This document shows, piece by piece, positions 41,601-50,600 of a stretch of DNA of 64,000 nt. The notes under the pieces were generated by a model. The model saw nothing but the letters and a program-made list of their open reading frames with translations, ran no database searches and was not told the DNA's origin. Both the position numbers and the translations under genes were made by a program. Each line of letters starts with the position of its first letter. Positions within the stretch are counted from its first letter, which is position 1. This DNA is from Sipunculus nudus (Eukaryota; Annelida; Sipuncula; Golfingiida; Sipunculidae). The stretch is from NCBI GenBank assembly GCA_026874595.1, contig CM049318.1:19208241-19272240 (forward strand), given 5' to 3'.

Positions 41601-44600
41601 ACTCCAAATGCTTAACAATGCTATATGTCCTACCCTCAGCTCCAAAGTCCAACCCCAATGCTTAATAATGCTATGTCCCACCCTCAGCTCAAAAGTCAAA
41701 CTCCAAATGCTAAATCATGCTATGTCCTACCCTCAGCTCAAAAGTCAAACTCCAAATGCCTTATCATGCTATGTCCTACCCTCAGCTCTAAAGTCAACCT
41801 CCAAATGCTTAACCATGCTATGTCCTACCCTCAGCTCCAAAGTCCAACTCCAAATGATTAATCATGCTATGTCCTACCCTCAGCTCCAAATCCACCTCCA
41901 AATGATTAATCATGCTATGTCCTACCCTCAGCTCCAAATCCACCTCCAAATGATTAGTCATGCTATGTCCTACCCTCAGCTCCAAATCCACCTCCAAATG
42001 ATTAATCATGCTATGTCCTACCCTCAGCTCCAAAGTCCAACTCCAAATGCTTAACTACGCTATGTCCAACCCTCAGCTCCAAATCCACCTCCAAATGATT
42101 AATCATGCTATGTCCTACCCTCAGCTCCAAAGTCCAACTCCAAATGATTAATAATGCTATGTCCCACCCTCAGCTCAAAAGTCAAACTCCAAATGCTAAA
42201 TCATGCTATGTCCTACCCTCAGCTCCAAAGTCCAACTCCAAATGATTAATCATGCTATGTCCTACCCTCAGCTCTAAAGTCAACCTCCAAATGCTTAACC
42301 ATGCTATGTCCTACCCTCAGCTCCAAAGTCCAACTCCAAATGATTAATCATGCTATGTCCTACCCTCAGCTCCAAATCCACCTCCAAATGATTAATCATG
42401 CTATGTCCTACCCTCAGCTCCAAATCCACCTCCAAATGATTAATCATGCTATGTCCTACCCTCAGCTCCAAATCCACCTCCAAATGATTAATCATGCTAT
42501 GTCCTACCCTCAGCTCCAAAGTCCAACTCCAAATGCTTAACCATGCTATGTCCTACCATCAGCTCCAAGTCCAACACCAAATGCTTAACCATGCTATGTC
42601 CTACCCTCAGCTCCAAAGTACAACTCCAATTGCTTAACCATGCTATGTCCTACCCTCAGCTTCAAAGTCCAACTCCAAATGCCTTATCATGCTATGTCCT
42701 ACCCTCAGCTCCAAATCCAATTCCAAATGCTTAACCTTGCTGGGTTTTTTTTTTCATTTTTCTGATTTTCCCCTTTTTTAGAGTTTTGCAAGAACAAAAT
42801 TTACATTCACGGTATAGAAATTTACTCAGATTTTATCATCTAGAATATTAATCAATTATTCTCTCACAGGTGGAACATGAATGAGACCATTTTCCATGGT
42901 TTAAATATCTGTGCAAAATCTTTGGAATCTAACAATGACTATTGGAACATTGAAGGAATGGAAATCTTTTTCCATTGTTAACAGATGATGAAAAAGACCT
43001 GACAAATGATCATTTAATATTTAAGTACAAATCTTTTGCCTTTCAATTTTTCTAATCATCAGCATGATTAACGTACATGATACCTATGAGGTAGCTATAT
43101 ATAATATCCTGTCACCTGTGTTGAAAGGTCATCTTATTCAGTGAAGTTTTATTTCCGTGATAATTTCTCTCTCATGAATATCCTGAATTTGAAACCCTCT
43201 TGAACATTAAAGAGCCAGCCATAGTACACAGAGAATGAATAATGTATGGCAGGAGTATAGAATTACCGATGCACAGACTGAAGCTGGTTTTAGATCTTTT
43301 TCAAGCACAAAACAATGCCACAACATTATGGGAAATTTTAATATATCAATATGGTCCTATACATTTTGTGCATGCACATAGGCATGAGAGATGAACCTCT
43401 AAAAAAATATATAATTTCATAACATTATATGGAATAACATACTGACCGTTTCTGGACATTCGTCAGATGGGCAAATGCAATTTTTTTTGTAACCTGTTTG
43501 ACAGAATCTTTTATAAAACATTTTGAAACCACCATATGAGAGGCTGTTGGCCAAACCAGTCAAAAAATGTTCTGAAATGCTGCACAAATGTACAAAATGT
43601 TTTGGAACCAAATCAATCCCAAAATATTTTGAATCTACTGTGTACAAGGGGTATAATTAAACATGCCTAGATCCTGTGGTGGCTGCAGTTGTGAGCGGTA
43701 ATGTCAGCAGCGGGCAGCTTGCTGGTGCTTTACTAAATTTAACAGCAATAACAGGCTTCCCTCACCACTGATGTCTGGCAATATGTTCTGTAGACCTCTG
43801 CTCAGAACAAAAATCAACCATTGTGGTTTTGCGACAATCAAGTTAATTTGTAATTGGATTCTGCGGGCCTGGACTCTGCAGGAACAGGTGTTTCGGTTCT
43901 TCTGGATTTGTGGATAATCTTCTGCATGAAAGTCCCATTAAAAAGAACATGTATAACTGCTGCTTTTACAAACTAGGACTGTTTTTTCCATTTCTAAATA
44001 ATGCATCCTTTTAACTTCTGGTCTACCACTAGAACTCAGTGCCATATATTGATTGATGAATATGAATTTATATTATTATGAATGGCTCTGAAAAAATTCA
44101 AAGACCTAGTTAAATATAGTGACAAGGGGTGTAACACTGCATCAACTGATTTTAAACAGACTGCAAACAAAATTTCATGTCTTTTTCATGACTTTTTGAA
44201 AATACAAAAAAATGATTGTAAGAACTGAATATGAAATTTAAAAATCCCTAATTTTTTCAGGGCATGGGAACCCAGTTAAGCAAACACCCTTCTGATGTGA
44301 AAATGACTTGGTTTCACCGAGTAATAGTTACCCCTCCATACTCATCGGTCATATACCGGTGAACGATCAAAGACAGTTACAGGTATAGCTTGAGCACATC
44401 AATACGTACCAACAAGAACTTACTGGTAGGGATACAGTACTTTTACAACCCATGATTACGACTTCATAAATGCATTCAGTCACCCTCACTATATGCAAAT
44501 ACACTCAATGACCTCTCATATAATGTAAATGCACTAACTGACCCCATACACTGCAACAGCACAAGAGGCAAACCCAAATGAGCACAGTGTCCTGTGTGCT

Positions 44601-47600
44601 TCCCAGATGTGAGAGGACTGCCATATGTTTTAAATTCACTTATTGATACCATACAATGAAAAATCTAAACCCAGAACAGACAGCCGGGAATAGAAGAAAG
44701 TCAACTTGTTTCCTTTAGGCAGGAAGCAGAAAATGTTTATAGACATTAGTTGACTACCAAGAGTATAAAACCTTTTGACAAAACCCTATCTAGGCCACCA
44801 AATGATATATTGGTTTACATGATGTCCATTCCTGACCAACCTAAACCCTTTCAATGCACTTGATAGTTCGCTCCATATTCACAAAGCTATTTTTTTGCGA
44901 TTTTGACTTTTGTCATTGTTTCGCAAAGGTTCCATTTGAGCGGTTTAAATATGCACTTACAGATGCTAAGTAAACCCATTATTTAATATGCCTGCTTAAT
45001 CTTAACATTTTTACGAGCACCTATGTAGAAATTATTGTCTTCTATGGGCATATTAATATGAAAAACAGATGGTACACAGAATTATGGGAAATATGTGATT
45101 TTGGTAAAGGAATGGGTGGCAAATGAACATGTTTATACAGTAACACATGTAACACATAATAAAACACCTAGTTTCCCCAAGCTCCACTCAGACAGTAAAA
45201 ATTCAAACCAAAGAATATAATGTCAACCCTCAGTTTGTTCAAATGAATTCAAACTTGACTTGGGATTTTCTGAATGTGTTATAACATCTGTGGCAAGAGA
45301 TCCTGTCTGGGTTGCCAAAAATATACGTAGCCTCTTATTGGCACTGACACACTGTTACCTAACCTTGAAGGAAAGTAACGATAGACGACTGATGGATGAA
45401 GGCGGGATGACACCGATTCTCCCACGGGATGGAGCTGACATTGGGAGCACCATTTTAACGAAGTCAGCCTCATGTACCTTCCACAATATAATCTTGTCAG
45501 GGGAGTCACACAATGGTTTCAACTTTGCCCCACGTCAGTGGTATAAACTAATCAACGACTGAAGAACGAGATTTCCTGCTTGCCGCATGTATATGATACA
45601 TGTCGTCCTCAGATATATTTCCTTAGTTGTACAACCAAACACAACTTTAACTTATATAGCAAAAGTCTAACATCAAATATAAAACACACAATGCATTTTT
45701 TTCATATAGGAACTGAATTTTTTTTTAATAAAGCAAGTTAGGTCAATGGCCTACAGGTGGCACTGTCCACTGATTGAGGATGATAACATTTCTCTGACAA
45801 CAAGAGCATGTTATAACTTGAAACAAGCAAGTTTGCGGAATTCATGTCCCCCCCTTCCACTGCTTTGTTATTTAAGGTTCCTGGGATCTTCATGCTAGCC
45901 TTGTCAATGTTTTAGTTTTTATTTTCCCCTGATGATGTCTCAACATGTCATAGTGCCTGTGTTTTAGTTTTCATTGTTATCTAAAGATGTCTCCACGTCA
46001 TAATTTTTTGTGTGAATCAGGAAAAAAAGAAAACATTTTGTTTTGTTTTGGAGCTGGTGATAATAAATTTTCAGACTGACACTCCAAAATCAATCCCAAC
46101 CAATGTATGCATGAGAGCAATCACTGACCCAAATTTGATTGACATTGGATATTCAGGAAATTTATAGCACAGAATGAAAACCTGACGGGCAGACAGACAG
46201 CAGGAAAGACCAACAAACCCAAATCAATGTTCCCTGTTTTGGGGAAGTGGGGGGAAAAGATATATGTTAAGAGTGATTCTCTGATGCTAAGATCTCAACA
46301 TTCACCATGGCAACCAGAACTGGGACTCTCCATCAAAACCTCAAATGAAACCAGGTAAACTGATAGATAAATCAATTTTCTTTTAACAGAGACTGATACC
46401 AAAGTAAAAGTGAAATTGATAGAATAGATAATTTTTTCACTACATCTGAATCAAAGTTGCATACTAGAATGCTGCAAGGAAAAAGATTTGAAATAAAGAG
46501 TGGATAATGCTATTTTAAAGCACATCAAACTCTACTGAAATATCTGGCCAGCAACCACACAGCTGGCTCAATTAGTCCATTCATGTAATGAACATGCATG
46601 GGACTACTTAACATGGGTTAAAACTATCAGGAAATTTATGCAGAAATGTAACAGATAAAGTAGTAAACATATTCTCTTGTTTTGCGATTATTTTTTTTTT
46701 AACAATGTAAACCTGATAAATTTTACATTGATTGTACTATTAGTTTAGAAACTATGGTAATACATGGTATTCTTCATGCCTCAGCTGAAGGTCTTTGGAA
46801 GTGTTCATCAATGAATGTTGGCCAGTACTGATATGACCATGATAACTTCCAATGGCCAGTTACAGTGGAGGCACTGTAAATAGAACATTCAACCAATGTC
46901 TTTCCCACTATGAGCTGATCTATGTCATAACCAATAAACATATGTATTTTTATGCCATGGCTGCAAATCTGTTGCCTGTTGTATTGATGGACTTGTGGTA
47001 TCACATGGGCTTTTCATTTAATCAATAACAAAACCGCTGTCAACAGAGGCAGTAGAGACATTATCACTGGCTATATATCTTATATGTATATTTTTAACCA
47101 TCCATCTGTTGTTATAAATGCAAATAAAGATTAAGTGACTGCCTGCTAGTGCATTACTGACATAAACTCATAACTTTACTAGCCATCAATGGACCTTTCC
47201 TGTGAATGCCTGCAGTCTTCTAGTCCAACAAGGCAGGGATGCAAGTTTTTATTGAATAAAAAATTAAAACCAGAGGCTTTTGCACAAGATGCTGGAACTT
47301 AACATGTTACATCAGCATGGTCAGTGAATGTGTTTATGTCTTGCAAGATTACAAGTATTTTTAAAGCATTGCAAGTTGGGCATCATAGCATCAAAGCATG
47401 TCTCCTAAGTTGGTTTTTTATCATGTGAAAAATGAATTCCATTGCAGCGACCAAACGGTTTTGAACAACTTGGGCTGATCACTGCACTAACAGTATCAAG
47501 TGGTCACCTTGGGTATGTGGATGACAACACAAATCATCACTGCTCTACTGGACTAAATGATTCAGCTATAGGCTGTACCCTGTGCGGTTTATACATGTGG

Positions 47601-50600
47601 ACTAGTATATCTAAATATATCATTTTATATTCAACCCTTATGCTTGGACTAGCAGGAAAAAATATGAAGCTGGTAATCCACAGAACATGCCCTTTTTGTT
47701 GCAGGCATAATAACTTGCACTTCACAGCAAGTGGCTGCCGTCCAATAAAAATATAGGAAGGCCTAAATACAACAGTCTCACCATATAAGCCTGTGCTATA
47801 TTTAAAATTCCTTTTTTTACAGAAAGCTGGATGTGTTTACAGTAATAAATGTTTCTTTTTTATTCAAGGACTGAATCAGATTTGCAGATAACGCAAATTG
47901 CAGCATACACACATATTCAACAAACGACATTAACAGTCGCTATACACCTACACTACATATCCACTTAGATTTTATCACATTAACACATAAGTGACACTTT
48001 CGATTAATGTTCACATCTTAATTACGGCCATGCCATTTTTTAGTCTTGTAATCTGATTTCATGCTTTCTCTGGATTTTATCAGATTTGGCAACCCAGTGA
48101 TGAGAAATGTCAGAATTGGTAATGTCTGATCTCTGTCAGGTAAGGTGAGAATCAGTATATTGATTTAATGAAATAAATTCTACGCATGCTTGGTTGTTCA
48201 TACAAAGACATAAGTTACAGCTGGACAAAGCTCCCATTCTACTGAAAAATCTACATACCAGTAGACATTTAATCCCTACATAAGTTATATATACACAGTA
48301 CAAATACATATAAGAGGCCATCAATAAATTTTAAATAAGACCGTTTCTATCATTGTATTTTGATCAACAATCTTTACGAATAGAATAACCAAACCTCTAA
48401 CTCGTAATTCTGTGATAGGCATCCACATGTCAAAAATGTAATGTACAGACAAGACAATAAAATATCTTCCCCCTATATAGCCATTAAAATAAGTCGCAGA
48501 ATCACCTACAATACTAAAATGATATTACCTGTTTCAGCCCGGGTGAGATATTAACATTATTAAATCTGTCATCAGACAGAGGATTACTTCAGGAATAGAA
48601 CTCCTCAGGATCAGTCAGCCCTGATTTGTGTTAATGAACCTCAGCAACAGGCCAAGTAACAAGATGGCAAGGGAGTATATGGTTCAAAGAGGCATCCTGG
48701 AGAGAAGGAAACAAGATGGTGCAGTGGATGAGAGAGACTCATCCTACTGAGGATGAGGTACCACAGGGACACTGGTAAGAAAGTAAATTGGGAATGAGAT
48801 GCTGGAACTTCAGATGGGAGGGATGCTGGGAATAAGCTTGACAATATAGGCAGGGGTTGGGGTTGACAAGAGATGTAGGAAATGAGGTTGGCTAGAGATG
48901 TTGGGGTTGAGGTCAACAAGTGATGCCAAGGATAAGGTTGACTACAGATGTTGGGAATGAGGTTGACCAGAGATGCAAGTGCTAAGATTGACTAGAGATG
49001 TCAGGAATGAGGTTGACAAGAGATGATAGGGATGAGGGTAATGATGCAAGGAATGAGGTTGGCTAGAGAAGTTGGGAATGAGGTTGGCTAGAGATGTTGG
49101 GAAGGAGGTAGACAAGAGATTTTGGGAATGAGGTCAACCAGAGATGTTGGGATGAGCTTGACAAGATATTGGGTAGGGGTTGATTTGAGATGCTCCGGAT
49201 TAGGTAAACAGGAAATATTGGAAATGAGGTTGGCTAGAGATGTTGGGAATGAGGTTGGCTAGAGATGTTTGGAATGAGTTCAACAAGAGATGCTTTGGAT
49301 GAGCTTGATACGAGATGCTGGGAAGAGGTTGACAGAAGATGTTAGGAATGAGGTCATTTAGAGATGCTACTGATGAGGTTGACTTGAGATGCTAGGATGA
49401 GGGCAATCAGAGATGCTTAGGGTGAGGTCAAATGGAGATGTTGATGATCGGGTCATCTAAGCAGCTTTGGTGACTGGGTCAGATAAAGATTCAATCTCAC
49501 CAAATATTCAGTGTTTTCTCTGTGCCCACTGCACAGGGCATGATGCAGATTAAGGAATGACCAGCCTGACTAATACAGTCACAAAAATAAAATAAAAGTG
49601 GGATATGTGTCTCCTATCATTAATATAATATCCAGTTAATATTTAAATACTCTGGGATATAATAAACTGATTAAATATTATGGTTGAGGAAAAAAGTTAT
49701 TATGAGAGCAGTTAACACAGTAATTGGCACTTTTTAAGAGGTTTCTATGAGCAACTAAGCTACCGCCATCCCCACTCCCAGACAACACCCTCATGTACTA
49801 AGGACACTAGTTGTTGCCCAACAGGGGACAGTGTACATAAATAATGACCGCTGTTAGCTCTGTGTGGAAAAACCCTGTACATAAATAACTATAACATGCC
49901 ATTTAATATAGTCACTAACAATCAACCAATTATTAGAGGAGAGTATAAAAATAATCAGCTATTCTTTTATATATTACTAAACTCGTGTTTTTAATTTTTT
50001 TTTTTTAATTCAAAGGGTAAACTTTGAGATGTCTTGTGCAGTGGAGTTTGAAATGACTGATCAACAGAAGGATAAGAGTCTCTCTTTGAAATATAGCCAT
50101 ATACATCCATAAAAAATTAATTGCCTCTGCCAGGACAATATGTGATTACTCCTATTTGTGTGTGTTTGTTCAAAACGTAACTCACGTAATCTGAACTTAA
50201 TCTCATGAAATTTTCAGGGCATTTCAGGAATGGGCCAATGAACATTAGATTAGATTACGTATGGATCCCTCACATATTCTGGATTCAGATGTGTCATCAT
50301 GGAACATCCCAAATGTACAGTCACTTATGCACAAATGAACCTGAGAATAGAGGCCTAATAAGTGAATGCAAACACAAGTTGGGGAGCATCCCTACAATAG
50401 GCACCCATACAGCGGAGGCTTGCATTCCTTGGAATGCAGATTTTTAGTTTCAACATTCGACCTGTGACATTTGGGTTTAAGTATTAGTGTGTAAATGCTC
50501 AAAATGGCAGCCCTCATGAGCGGTTTCGAGAAATAACCCTGTTAGGGTTTGATATGATGATATACAGGGGATGCGACACAAAAGAACTCTGACACAGTCT

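Noticed and set aside
41569-42054. 161-codon open frame of HAMSYPQLQ-type repeats
   Set aside because: It is a translation of the 48-bp minisatellite, open on both strands because the unit length is a multiple of three.
41311-42741. CRISPR-like array of regularly spaced repeats
   Set aside because: There are no unique spacers; the whole unit repeats, and the context is a eukaryotic intron. It is a minisatellite.
47442-47756. 104-codon plus-strand open frame
   Set aside because: No domain, no splice sites in phase with anything, and base composition like the surrounding intron.
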